Origin: Comamonadaceae bacterium PBBC1
Lineage (GTDB): Bacteria; Pseudomonadota; Gammaproteobacteria; Burkholderiales; Burkholderiaceae_C
Length of the DNA: 64,000 nucleotides
Direction: 5' to 3'
Assembly (NCBI GenBank): GCA_002256145.1
Contig: NKIP01000007.1
Span: forward strand, 140,706 to 204,705
The position numbers and the translations under genes were made by a program. This document shows positions 1-9,659 of this stretch, piece by piece; the stretch's first letter is position 1, and each line of letters opens with the position of its first letter. The notes under the pieces were generated by a model. That model saw only the letters and a program-made list of their open reading frames with translations, ran no database searches and was not told the DNA's origin.

Positions 1-678
1 GGCATCGCGCCCGCCATCAACAAAGCGCTGGCCGCTGGCATTGCCGTGGTCGCGGTGGACACCGGCATCACCGGCTCCAAGATCACCTCGTATGTGGCCA
101 CCGACAACATCAAAGCGGCCAACGTGCAGGGCAAATGGGCTGCTGAGCAGATCAAAGACGGCGACACCGTGATTTACGTGACCGGCGACCAAGGCCAATC
201 CACCGGCCAAGAGCGCAAAAAAGGCTTTGTGGACGCACTGAACGCGGTTCGCAAAAACGTCAAAATCGTCGAAGTGGCCACCACCTGGGACCAGACCATG
301 GCCCAAAACGGTGTGGAAGCTGCCTTGCGTGCCAACCCCGGTGCCAAAGTGATTGCCTGCGCATGGGACGGCGGCGCTCTGGGTGCCAAAGCCGCCTTGA
401 TGGCCGCAGGCAAGAAGCCCGGCGACGTGAAGATTGCAGGCTTTGACGGCTCGCCCGGCGGCCTGGACATGATGAAGCAAGGCTGGCAACAAGCCAACGC
501 CGCACAAATGCTGGCCAAGATCGGCCAAGTGGGCGTGGAAACCGCCATCGCCGCTGCTCAAGGCAAAAAGGTTGAAGCCCGCATCGACACTGGCTCTTTC
601 CTGGTGCTGCCGGCCAACGTGGACAAGTTCGCGGCCGACTCCGGCGTGGGCCAGTTCATGAAGGTCAAGGCCAAATAA
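1..678 (+). CDS. sugar ABC transporter substrate-binding protein, 5' partial at window edge
   Basis: Frame open from base 1; periplasmic binding protein type I features (VAVDTGITGSKITSYVATDNIKAA, IAGFDGSPGGLDMMKQG); followed by permease and sugar kinase. Confidence 0.9.
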   Translation, partial: GIAPAINKALAAGIAVVAVDTGITGSKITSYVATDNIKAANVQGKWAAEQIKDGDTVIYVTGDQGQSTGQERKKGFVDALNAVRKNVKIVEVATTWDQTMAQNGVEAALRANPGAKVIACAWDGGALGAKAALMAAGKKPGDVKIAGFDGSPGGLDMMKQGWQQANAAQMLAKIGQVGVETAIAAAQGKKVEARIDTGSFLVLPANVDKFAADSGVGQFMKVKAK

Positions 679-730
679 GTCAATTCCACGATATGACCCG
701 CCCGGACCTGCGTGTCCGGGCTTCCTCTCT

Positions 731-812
731 TTTTGTAGGAGCCCACCCCTGTGGGCGAATGAGCGTTTGTGCTCCTGCGAGCATTCGCCCACAGGGTGGG
801 CTCCTACAAAAG
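731..812. repeat. inverted REP-like doublet (GTAGGAGCCCACCC(C)TGTGGGCGAATG in both orientations)
   Basis: Long inverted repeat ttttgtaggagcccacccctgtgggcgaat...cattcgcccacagggtgggctcctacaaaa between binding protein and permease genes. Confidence 0.8.
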
Positions 813-826
813 ACATGCTTTGAAAA

Positions 827-1783
827 TTGAAAAAAATCATGAAATCCATCACCCGACAAGAGTGGTACGGCGCCTTTGTGGCGGTCATCGTGCTGGGCGT
901 TTTGCTCACCTTCGCCTCGCCCTACTTCCTGACCACCGGCAACCTGTCCAACATCCTGGTGCAGGCCTCGGTGATCGCCTTGCTCGCGGGTGGACAAACC
1001 TTTGTGATCCTGACGGGCGGGGTGGACCTGGCCGTGGGTGCGCTGACCGCGCTGGCCGGTGCCGTGGCCGGTCACATGATGATCAAAATGGGCGTCGACC
1101 CTTACCTGGCCATGCTCGTGGCCTTGGCCATTGGCGCAGCGGTGGGCATTTTCAACGGCTATCTGGTGGCCTTTGTGGGCATCCCGGCTTTCATCGTCAC
1201 CTTGGGTGGTTTGACACTCTGGCGCGGTCTGGCTTTTGACATGACCGGCGGTTTTGACAACGCGGGCTTGCCCGACCCCTTCCCTTTCATCGGCTATGGC
1301 GATGTCTTCGGCATCCCCATGCCCACCCTGATCACCGGCGTCTTTTTTGTGGTGATGGCCTTTGTGCTGTCGAGCACCAAAATCGGCCGCTATGTGTACG
1401 CCATGGGCTCCAACGAAATGGGCGCTCGCCAGGTGGGCATCAACATCCGTTGGTACAAGCTGGGCGTGTATGTCATCTCGGGCCTGTGCTGCGCACTGGC
1501 GGCCATTGTGCTCATGGCCCGCATGGATTCGTCGAGCGGCAAGATGGCACAGATGTTCGAGCTGGACGCGATTGCCGCCGTCATTTTGGGCGGCACATCC
1601 CTCTTTGGCGGGCGCGGCAGCATCTGGGGCAGCTTGCTGGGCGCGGTGCTAATCACCATGATCCGCAACGGCATGAACCTGATGGAAGTCTCGCAATTCA
1701 AGCAAATGATGGCCATTGGCGCGGTTGTGATCGTGGCCGTGTGGATCGACGTGGTGCGCCGCAAGCACCTGCTCAAGAAGTGA
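827..1783 (+). CDS. sugar ABC transporter permease (RbsC-like)
   Basis: Multi-TM protein with GGQTFVILTGGVDLAVG and AVILGGTSLFGGRGSIWGSLLGA motifs; start TTG 827 or ATG 839. Confidence 0.92.
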   Translation: MKKIMKSITRQEWYGAFVAVIVLGVLLTFASPYFLTTGNLSNILVQASVIALLAGGQTFVILTGGVDLAVGALTALAGAVAGHMMIKMGVDPYLAMLVALAIGAAVGIFNGYLVAFVGIPAFIVTLGGLTLWRGLAFDMTGGFDNAGLPDPFPFIGYGDVFGIPMPTLITGVFFVVMAFVLSSTKIGRYVYAMGSNEMGARQVGINIRWYKLGVYVISGLCCALAAIVLMARMDSSSGKMAQMFELDAIAAVILGGTSLFGGRGSIWGSLLGAVLITMIRNGMNLMEVSQFKQMMAIGAVVIVAVWIDVVRRKHLLKK

Positions 1784-1805
1784 ACCCCCTGCCCTGCTTT
1801 TCGAT

Positions 1806-2735
1806 ATGACGACTTCCATTTTTGTCTTGGGCGAAGCCCTGATGGACTGCATCGCGCAGCCCGATGGCCAGTTGCGCCCCCTGATGGGCGGCAGCCCCTA
1901 CAACCTGGCCCGCGCGGCGGCCTTGCGTGGCGCATCGGTCACTTACCTGAACCCGCTGTCCACCGACAACTTTGGCCAGCAACTGCAGACGCAGCTGGTG
2001 GCCGATGGCGTGCAGCTGCTGGCCCAGGCCTCGCACAAACCGACCTCGCTGGCCGTGGTGCAAGTCAAGGACGGCCAACCCAGCTACGGCTTTTACCGCG
2101 AAGGCATCGCCGACCGCGACTACAGCGTGGACAGCGTACTGGCCCAGCTCAAAAACACCGAGCCCGGCATTCTGCACACCGGCTCGCTGGCCCTGGTGCC
2201 CCCCGAGCACGAGAAAGTGCTGGCCATCGTACAAAAGGCCAAAGCCCTGGGCTGGACCGTGAGCGTGGACATCAACCTGCGCCCCAAACTGGCTGCCGAC
2301 CTGAACGCCTACGTGGCCGCGGTGCGCTCGGTCATGGTGCACGCCGACTGGCTCAAGGCCAGCGACGAAGACCTGGAAACACTGGGTTTTGAAGGCGTCA
2401 AACTGGCCGATTCAGCGCGCCTGGTCGCTGAGCTGCGCTCAAGCGCCACACCCGGTGCCCTGAGCCGCATCGCCCTCACCTATGGGGGTGATGGGGCATA
2501 TCTGAACATTGACGGCCAGCACCACAGCCTGCCCGTACCCCACATCAACTTGGCCGACACCGTGGGCGCAGGCGACACCTTTTGGGGCAACACCCTGGCC
2601 GACTGGGCCTTGCAGACCAACGGCGCTGCACAACGCGTGGCGGCCACGCTGGAACTGTCCATGAAAGCGGCGGCCATCAACTGCACCCGCCAGGGTTGCC
2701 ACCCGCCGACCTGGACTGAAGTTCAAGCGTTTTGA
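1806..2735 (+). CDS. PfkB-family carbohydrate kinase (fructokinase-like)
   Basis: GGSPYNLARAAALRG and DTVGAGDTFWG motifs. Confidence 0.92.
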   Translation: MTTSIFVLGEALMDCIAQPDGQLRPLMGGSPYNLARAAALRGASVTYLNPLSTDNFGQQLQTQLVADGVQLLAQASHKPTSLAVVQVKDGQPSYGFYREGIADRDYSVDSVLAQLKNTEPGILHTGSLALVPPEHEKVLAIVQKAKALGWTVSVDINLRPKLAADLNAYVAAVRSVMVHADWLKASDEDLETLGFEGVKLADSARLVAELRSSATPGALSRIALTYGGDGAYLNIDGQHHSLPVPHINLADTVGAGDTFWGNTLADWALQTNGAAQRVAATLELSMKAAAINCTRQGCHPPTWTEVQAF

Positions 2736-2741
2736 ATGCCA

Positions 2742-2808
2742 CATGTCGGAGCTGAAGCTCCGACCTACGAGGATGTATCCGGTAGGTCGGCGGCTTCAGC
2801 CCCGACAT
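2742..2808. repeat. inverted REP-like doublet (GTAGGTCGG-CTTCAGC-CCGACATG)
   Basis: catgtcggagctgaagctccgacctac then gtaggtcggcggcttcagccccgacatg, inverted and adjacent. Confidence 0.8.
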
Positions 2809-2883
2809 GACTTCGAGAGCCATGCATCCCGGATCGTCTAAGGGATGACAAAAGCCATGTAGATGGAGGCGATAGCTTGTTGA

Positions 2884-3543
2884 TCAACTGGCCTTGCGCG
2901 CCTGCCAAGCGCCAAAAACGGCGATCAAGCCCGGCACAAAAATCAAAGCCCAAATGATTTTGGACAGGTGTGTCTGCACAAAAGGAAGATTGCCAAACAA
3001 GTAACCCGCCAGCGTCAGGCCCACCACCCAAATCACCCCACCCACCACATTGAACAGCGTGAACTTGCTGCGCGTCATCTCGGCCACGCCCGCCACAAAG
3101 GGTACAAAGGTGCGGATGAAAGGCATGAAGCGCGCCAGGATGATGGTGATGCCGCCGTACTTTTCATAAAAGGCATGGGCTTGCAAGAAGGCTTGGCGGT
3201 TGAAAAAGCGGGACTTCTCCCACTTGAACACCTTGGGGCCGAAATAGCGGCCGATCGTGTAGTTGGTCTGGTCGCCCAAAATGGCCGCCACCAACAGCAA
3301 GCCCATCACCAATGGCAAGCTCATCAAGTCAGCCCCACACATCGCCCCCACAATGAAGAGCAGTGAATCGCCCGGCAAAAAAGGCATCACCACCAGACCG
3401 GTTTCGACAAAGATGATCAGAAACAACAGGGCATATACCCAAGCCCCATATTGAGCGACAAAGGCCTCCAAATAACGGTCCACGTGGAGGATGAAATCGA
3501 CGAGTTGCAAAAGAATGTCCATGCGCGGATTATCCCTGCCCAA
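2884..3543 (-). CDS. DedA family membrane protein
   Basis: FVETGLVVMPFLPGDSLLFIVGA, GRYFGPKVF, LARFMPFIRTFVPFVAGVAEM; ATG alternative at 3522. Confidence 0.92.
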   Translation of the reverse strand: MGRDNPRMDILLQLVDFILHVDRYLEAFVAQYGAWVYALLFLIIFVETGLVVMPFLPGDSLLFIVGAMCGADLMSLPLVMGLLLVAAILGDQTNYTIGRYFGPKVFKWEKSRFFNRQAFLQAHAFYEKYGGITIILARFMPFIRTFVPFVAGVAEMTRSKFTLFNVVGGVIWVVGLTLAGYLFGNLPFVQTHLSKIIWALIFVPGLIAVFGAWQARKAS

Positions 3544-3559
3544 GCCCTAAAATCAGGCA

Positions 3560-5545
3560 GTGACCTTTGAACAAACCCCGGCTTCCGCGCGCCGCCCCAT
3601 CCGCGAACTCCCCGATGAACTGATCAGTCAAATCGCCGCAGGCGAGGTGGTCGAGCGCCCGGCATCCGTTGTGCGCGAGCTGGTGGACAACGCCATGGAC
3701 GCAGGCGCACGCAGCATCACGCTGCGCCTGATGGGCGGCGGCACGCGCCTGATTTCGGTCGAAGATGACGGCGGCGGCATCGCCCCCGACGAGCTGGCCA
3801 CGGCCTTGAAGCGCCACGCCACCAGCAAGATTGGCAACTTGGACGAGCTTGAATCGGTCATGACCATGGGTTTCCGGGGTGAAGCGCTGGCCGCCATCAA
3901 CTCGGTGTCCGAACTCACCCTGCTCTCGCGCATGGACGGCCAGCCCACGGCCTTTGCGCTGGACGGCCGCACAGGCGAGATCCGCCCCGCCGCCCGCGCT
4001 GTGGGCACCACGGTGGAGATCAAAGAGCTGTTTTTCTCGACCCCCGCCCGCCGCAAGTTTTTGAAAAGTGACAGCACCGAGTTGGCACATTGCATCGAGG
4101 CCGTGCGACGCCACGCCCTGGCCCGCCCCGACGTGGGCTTTGCCATCTGGCACGAGGGCAAACTGGTCGAACAGTGGCGCGTGCACCCCGGCGCTGCGGG
4201 TCTGGAGCAACGCCTGGCCGATGTGCTGGGCGAGGAGTTTGTGGCCCAGTCCATTGCGGTGGACTACCACGCCGGGCCACTCAAAGTGATGGGCCGCGCT
4301 GGGCTCCCCGACGCTGCTCGCTCGCGCCCGGACCACCAATTTGCCTATGTGAATGGCCGTTTTGTGCGGGACAAAGTGGTCATGCACGGCGCGCGCAGCG
4401 CTTACGAAGACGTGCTGCACGGCCACAAGCAGCCAGCCTATGCGCTGTTCATGGAGATCGACCCGACCTTGGTCGATGTGAACGTGCACCCCACCAAGAT
4501 CGAAGTGCGATTCAGGGACAGCCGTGCCGTGCACCAGGCGGTGCGGCATGCACTCGAAAACGCGCTGGCCGCCCCGCGTGCACACCAGCTGTCTGACGAA
4601 GCCCCGAACACAGGCCGTGCCTTTGAACTCCAAAACGGCCCTGCACCCCAACCCTTGCCCGAATCAGCGGCTTGGCAACAAAGCGGCATGGCGTTTGAAC
4701 GCCCTGGCCCTGCCAGCTTCAATGCCCCTGCTTATAAGCCAGCTGACTTTGTTCGTCCAAGGGTGGACGGCGATCGCGCCATGGCCGACCTGAAGGCGCT
4801 GTGGAAGCCGCCAGAGCCCAGCGATGATTTGGGCGCACACGAGCGCCCCTCGCCCGCTTGGCTTCAGGGTGCTCACGCCATCAAGCCCAGCGTGCAGACC
4901 AGCCCCACTGCGGCTGCATCCGAATCAACACCTTTGCCCGAAGGCGACTGGCCTTTGGGCCGCGCCGTTGCGCAGCTGCACGGCGTCTACATCTTGGCTG
5001 AAAACAAACAAGGCCTGGTGGTGGTCGACATGCACGCGGCACACGAACGCATCGTGTACGAACGCCTGAAAAACCAGCTCCATACCCCAGGCATCGAAGG
5101 CCCTCGCATTGCCAGTCAACCCCTGTTGATTCCGGCCACCTTTGCGGCACACCCCACCGAGGTGGCCACTGCAGAGGCCTGCGCAGAAGCACTGGAACAA
5201 CTCGGCCTGGAAATCTCGCCCCTGTCGGCCAAAACCCTGGCTGTGCGGGCCGTGCCCACCAGCCTCGCACAAGGCGACGCGGTGGAACTGGCCCGCAGCG
5301 TACTGGCCGAGCTGGCCCAGCACGACGCGAGCACGGTGGTGCAACGCGCCCAAAACGAAATCCTGGCCACCATGGCCTGTCACGGTGCCGTTCGCGCCAA
5401 CCGCCGCCTGACGCTGGATGAAATGAACGCGCTGCTGCGCCAGATGGAAGAGACCGAACGCTCTGATCAGTGCAACCACGGCCGCCCCACTTGGCGTCAA
5501 ATGACGATGCGGGATCTGGATGCGCTGTTTTTGCGGGGGCGGTGA
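3560..5545 (+). CDS. mutL: DNA mismatch repair protein MutL
   Basis: IAAGEVVERPASVVRELVDNAMDAGA, GFRGEALA, FFSTPARRKFLK; GTG start. Confidence 0.98.
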   Translation: MTFEQTPASARRPIRELPDELISQIAAGEVVERPASVVRELVDNAMDAGARSITLRLMGGGTRLISVEDDGGGIAPDELATALKRHATSKIGNLDELESVMTMGFRGEALAAINSVSELTLLSRMDGQPTAFALDGRTGEIRPAARAVGTTVEIKELFFSTPARRKFLKSDSTELAHCIEAVRRHALARPDVGFAIWHEGKLVEQWRVHPGAAGLEQRLADVLGEEFVAQSIAVDYHAGPLKVMGRAGLPDAARSRPDHQFAYVNGRFVRDKVVMHGARSAYEDVLHGHKQPAYALFMEIDPTLVDVNVHPTKIEVRFRDSRAVHQAVRHALENALAAPRAHQLSDEAPNTGRAFELQNGPAPQPLPESAAWQQSGMAFERPGPASFNAPAYKPADFVRPRVDGDRAMADLKALWKPPEPSDDLGAHERPSPAWLQGAHAIKPSVQTSPTAAASESTPLPEGDWPLGRAVAQLHGVYILAENKQGLVVVDMHAAHERIVYERLKNQLHTPGIEGPRIASQPLLIPATFAAHPTEVATAEACAEALEQLGLEISPLSAKTLAVRAVPTSLAQGDAVELARSVLAELAQHDASTVVQRAQNEILATMACHGAVRANRRLTLDEMNALLRQMEETERSDQCNHGRPTWRQMTMRDLDALFLRGR

Positions 5546-6759
5546 TGAACCCCCAACTCGTTGTCTTGCTCATGGCCCTGCTGCTCGGCCTGCAACCCGT
5601 CACCACTGACCTGTACCTGCCCGCCTTGCCCGCCATCACCGAAGGCTTTGGGGCGGGCATGGGTCAGGCTCAACTCACCCTGACCGCCTTGCTGCTGGCT
5701 TTTGGCCTGTCGCAGCTGGTCTGGGGACCCTTGTCGGACCGATTTGGCAGACGTCCGATTTTGCTGTGGGGCATGGCGGCCTACACCCTGGCCTCGGTGG
5801 CCAGTGCTTGGGCACCGAACATGGCTTGGCTGATCGCAGGCCGCACCTTGCAAGGCATGGCCATGGGCGCGGGTGTGATGGGGGCACGCGCCGTGGTGCG
5901 CGATTTGTTTGCGCCAGTGCAAGGGGCTCACGTCATGTCACAGGCCCTGACAGGACTGGGCATCATCGCTTGTGCCTGCGCCCCCTTGGGCGGTTTGTTG
6001 ACCGATGCCATGGGTTGGCGCACGGCCCTGCTTTCTTTGGCTGTGTATGGTGCCGTCACCTTCGCCTTGCTGGCTTGGCGTTTTGAAGAAACACTGGCAC
6101 AACCTGATCCACGAGCACTTCAGTTCCGCCCTTTGTTGCGAGCCAATCTGGACATCTTGCGCCACCCCACTTTTTTAACTTGGTGTGCCTTGTCCTCGGC
6201 CTCGTACCTGGGTTTGTTCACATTTTTGGCCAGCTCCTCCTTTGTATTCATCCAAAGCATGGGCTACAGCAAAACCGCCTACGGTCTGCTCATGCTGAGC
6301 ATGTCCTTGTCCTACATCGCGGGCACGTTTGTCTGCCGATGGATGCTGCGCAGCAACAGTGTGCACCGCACCGTGGGCATGGCGGCGATTTTGACACTCA
6401 CCGGCGGGGTGAGCATGGTGGCACTGGCCTATGCGGGCCAAGGACAGGACTGGTTTGGTGCTTGGGCCGTCATGGTGCCCATGTACATCTTCATGATTGG
6501 CCATGGGGTGCACCAGCCTTGCGGTCAAATTGGCGCGGTTGCACCCTTCCCCCACCGTGCGGGCACGGCCTCGGCGCTCAATGGTTTTTTGATGATGCTG
6601 GGGGCATTTTTCATGGGCGCTTGGTTGAGTCGCCACCTTGATGAACCGGTGTTTGCCCTGGCCCATGGCCTGCTGCTGTGGGCACTGATCATCACGGGGC
6701 TGGCCTGGACACGCGTTCAACGCCTGGGCCGCCCAGTCCTTTTGAAGCCTGCCACATGA
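5545..6759 (+). CDS. MFS transporter, Bcr/CflA-type
   Basis: ATG overlaps mutL stop (TGATG); 12-TM MFS with [11 protein letters not shown] and [11 protein letters not shown]. Confidence 0.88.
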   Translation: MNPQLVVLLMALLLGLQPVTTDLYLPALPAITEGFGAGMGQAQLTLTALLLAFGLSQLVWGPLSDRFGRRPILLWGMAAYTLASVASAWAPNMAWLIAGRTLQGMAMGAGVMGARAVVRDLFAPVQGAHVMSQALTGLGIIACACAPLGGLLTDAMGWRTALLSLAVYGAVTFALLAWRFEETLAQPDPRALQFRPLLRANLDILRHPTFLTWCALSSASYLGLFTFLASSSFVFIQSMGYSKTAYGLLMLSMSLSYIAGTFVCRWMLRSNSVHRTVGMAAILTLTGGVSMVALAYAGQGQDWFGAWAVMVPMYIFMIGHGVHQPCGQIGAVAPFPHRAGTASALNGFLMMLGAFFMGAWLSRHLDEPVFALAHGLLLWALIITGLAWTRVQRLGRPVLLKPAT

Positions 6760-7724
6760 ACGATCAACACCTTGAAACCTCCGCCAAAGCAGACGCCATC
6801 GCCTTGGTTGGTCCCACTGCCAGCGGCAAAACAGCCGTCGCTTTGGCCTTGGCCGAAGCCATGCAATCGCAAGGCGGCGTCGAGATCATCAGCCTGGATT
6901 CAGCACTCGTTTACAAAGGCATGGACATTGGCACAGCCAAACCCACCGTTCAAGAACAAGCCCAAGTCACCCACCATCTGATCGACATCATCGAGCCGAC
7001 ACAAAGCTTCAGTGCGGCCGAATTCGCACGAGAAGCAGCTCGTCTCATGGCCGACATTCGGGCGCGAGGCAAAACACCCTTGATTGTGGGTGGCACCATG
7101 CTGTACCTCAAGGCCCTGGTGGAGGGCCTTGATGACATTCCCGCTGCCAACGCAGAGATTCGCGCCGACATTCACCAACAAGCCCAAAAACTCGGTTGGC
7201 CTGCCATGCATGGTTTGTTGGCCCAAATCGACCCGGCCACGGCAGCACGGTTGGCACCGGGCGACAGCCAACGCATTGGTCGCGCCTTGGAGGTGTGGAC
7301 CGCCACAGGCCAAACGCTTTCGTCTTTTCACCAAAGCGCCAAGACACCTACCCCCGATTGGCACATTCCGATCATCAGTCTGGAGCCCAACGACCGGACA
7401 TGGCTGCACCAACGCATTGCGCAAAGGTTTGACCACATGATGGCCAATGGTTTCATGGACGAAGTGCAACAGTTGCGTGCCCGGGGTGATCTGAACCCAG
7501 ACCTGCCGGCCGTGCGTTGTGTGGGTTACCGTCAAGCTTGGGAAGGACTGGACGCCAATTGGAGCCAAGCAGAGATCCGCGAACGGGGCATTTTTGCCAC
7601 CCGCCAACTGGCCAAACGCCAAATCACTTGGCTGCGCAGCATGCCCCATCGGGTGGTGGTGGCCGCTGAGGAATCCCAAGCCAGTGCAAGGGTGATTGAT
7701 TTGGCCCTGCCAATGTGCCCTTAA
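6756..7724 (+). CDS. miaA: tRNA dimethylallyltransferase MiaA
   Basis: [52 protein letters not shown] overlap with MFS gene. Confidence 0.97.
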   Translation: MNDQHLETSAKADAIALVGPTASGKTAVALALAEAMQSQGGVEIISLDSALVYKGMDIGTAKPTVQEQAQVTHHLIDIIEPTQSFSAAEFAREAARLMADIRARGKTPLIVGGTMLYLKALVEGLDDIPAANAEIRADIHQQAQKLGWPAMHGLLAQIDPATAARLAPGDSQRIGRALEVWTATGQTLSSFHQSAKTPTPDWHIPIISLEPNDRTWLHQRIAQRFDHMMANGFMDEVQQLRARGDLNPDLPAVRCVGYRQAWEGLDANWSQAEIRERGIFATRQLAKRQITWLRSMPHRVVVAAEESQASARVIDLALPMCP

Positions 7725-8128
7725 TCGGGCAAATTCTTGCTGCGCCCACTTTTGATTTTCGACTGCATCGCCTTGCCTTCCAAGCGTCTTTGAACCGAGC
7801 CATAGCTGGGTTTTGTGGCTTTACGGGGTTTGGGAGGCTTGGCGTACAGATCCAGCGTTTCATACAAGCGGGCCCAAGCGTCCACACGATTGGCTTCTTG
7901 GGTGCGATGGCGCTGGGCTTTGAGAATGAACACGCCTTCTTGAGTCAGGCGGCTGTCGCCCGACGCCAGCCAACGCTGCTTGACATCCTCGGGCAAAGAA
8001 GCATTGGCCAGATCAAAGCGCAATTGAACGGCACTGGAAACCTTGTTGACGTTTTGCCCCCCGGGGCCTTGAGCCCTGATGGCGATCAACTCGACCTGGC
8101 TGTCGTCAATGTGCAAAGCGTGTTTCAT
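7721..8128 (-). CDS. arfB: peptidyl-tRNA hydrolase ArfB (ribosome rescue)
   Basis: [22 protein letters not shown] motif and basic C-terminal tail. Confidence 0.92.
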   Translation of the reverse strand: MKHALHIDDSQVELIAIRAQGPGGQNVNKVSSAVQLRFDLANASLPEDVKQRWLASGDSRLTQEGVFILKAQRHRTQEANRVDAWARLYETLDLYAKPPKPRKATKPSYGSVQRRLEGKAMQSKIKSGRSKNLPD

Positions 8129-8192
8129 GTGGACTCAATGGAGGAACGGTGGACGCGCCATCGCAAAGATTGAAACAAGCAAGCCCTCGGGC

Positions 8193-8717
8193 CTATTGCA
8201 ATGGCCCTTTGAGGCTTTCGGGCACCGGCAAGGGCAAGACATCAATGCCTTCGTCGAGCAAAGCCTCTGTTTCTTCTCGGGTGGCTTGACCCCGGATGTT
8301 GCGCTCCTCGCGCTCTCCGTAATGGATTTTTCGCGCCTCTTCGGCAAAACGCCCCCCCACATCTTCGGTGTTGGCCATCACATGGCGCACCATCTTCATC
8401 ATGGCCGCTTGCATCTGTTGCAAAGCTTCAGAGGGCACAGCAGGCGAATGGGCGCTTGTCGTCGCATCTACTGAGACCTCATCGCGGGTGGGTGCCGGGC
8501 TGGCAGAACTTGAAGGTGAGTCGCCTTGACTTGAAGCAGGGGCTGTGCCGTGACCCAGATTCAAGCGGGGGGCCGACAACATCTTGGTGATTTCGCTGTC
8601 GTTGCACACCGGACATGTGACCAAGCCACGTCCGCGCTGCGCGTCATAGTCGTCTTGTGAAGCAAACCAGCCTTCAAAACTGTGGCCTTGGCGGCATTGA
8701 AGATCAAGCACTTTCAT
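8193..8717 (-). CDS. DUF1178 family protein
   Basis: MKVLDLQCRQGHSFEGWFASQDDYDAQRGRGLVTCPVC. Confidence 0.88.
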   Translation of the reverse strand: MKVLDLQCRQGHSFEGWFASQDDYDAQRGRGLVTCPVCNDSEITKMLSAPRLNLGHGTAPASSQGDSPSSSASPAPTRDEVSVDATTSAHSPAVPSEALQQMQAAMMKMVRHVMANTEDVGGRFAEEARKIHYGEREERNIRGQATREETEALLDEGIDVLPLPVPESLKGPLQ

Positions 8718-8726
8718 CGGGAAGGC

Positions 8727-9311
8727 TCAGGAAGCGGTTTGCCAGTGCAAAGACCATTGACCTGAAAGCACATTTTGCAGCCACAACAGACCCGTCAAGG
8801 TTTTGCCATCGGTGATCAAACCTTGCTGACAAGCGGACATCAGTTCGTCGGGCGTGGCCGTGAAGACATCAAGAAACTCGTCTTGATCGAGTTGTCGCTC
8901 ACCCAAACTCAAATCTTTGGCAAACCAGATTTCAATGACCTCAGTAGAGTAAGAAATGACTGGATGCAACACACCCGCACGCGCCCACTGCGCTGCGGAG
9001 TAACCTGTTTCCTCCAGCAATTCGCGTTGTGCGCACACAAAGGGATCTTCACCGGCGTCGAGTTTTCCCGCAGGAAACTCGACCATCACCTGCCCCACTG
9101 GGTAGCGGAACTGACGCTCCATGACCAAGCGCAAACCTTCGGAGGTCTCAAGCATGGGAATGACCATCACGGCGCCGGGATGAACCACGTATTCGCGGGT
9201 GGCCAAACGCTGGTTTGGCAGGCGAACCGAATCACGCACCACATGCAGAAAATGACCGCGCAACAACTCTTGTTGCTGCACCGTGTGTTCGATCAAATGA
9301 TCGTCTGACAT
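8727..9311 (-). CDS. NUDIX hydrolase (ADP-ribose pyrophosphatase-like)
   Basis: Nudix box GKLDAGEDPFVCAQRELLEETGY; ATG at 9311 in longer ORF. Confidence 0.92.
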   Translation of the reverse strand: MSDDHLIEHTVQQQELLRGHFLHVVRDSVRLPNQRLATREYVVHPGAVMVIPMLETSEGLRLVMERQFRYPVGQVMVEFPAGKLDAGEDPFVCAQRELLEETGYSAAQWARAGVLHPVISYSTEVIEIWFAKDLSLGERQLDQDEFLDVFTATPDELMSACQQGLITDGKTLTGLLWLQNVLSGQWSLHWQTAS

Positions 9312-9337
9312 GCCATGCTTTGAAGAAGAATGGACAT

Positions 9338-9640
9338 TCAATGCTTGCGGTGCATCAAATATCGAAAGACAAAACCCGGAAAAGCCAATGTCACAAACAT
9401 GGTGCCTGTGATGGCATAAAACTCCCAACCCTGAGGTGCGATTTGTCCGCTGTGATTTTCCAGCGCCAAGCCAAAGGCACCCACCACAAAGTACAAAAGC
9501 ACCAACTCAGCCAGACGCCAAATCAAAGGTTTGGTGGCTCGCGCAGGCCCGAGCAACAAGAGTCGCTGGTTGGCAAATGGCAAATTGGCGGCAAGGAAAG
9601 CCAAAAGCACCAACAAAGCGATTTGCAAACTGAGCGACAT
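9338..9640 (-). CDS. DUF2818 family membrane protein
   Basis: MSLSLQIALLVLLAFLAANLPFANQRLLLLGP; directly downstream of nuoN. Confidence 0.85.
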   Translation of the reverse strand: MSLSLQIALLVLLAFLAANLPFANQRLLLLGPARATKPLIWRLAELVLLYFVVGAFGLALENHSGQIAPQGWEFYAITGTMFVTLAFPGFVFRYLMHRKH

Positions 9641-9659
9641 GAGAGATGAAATCCTGTTT

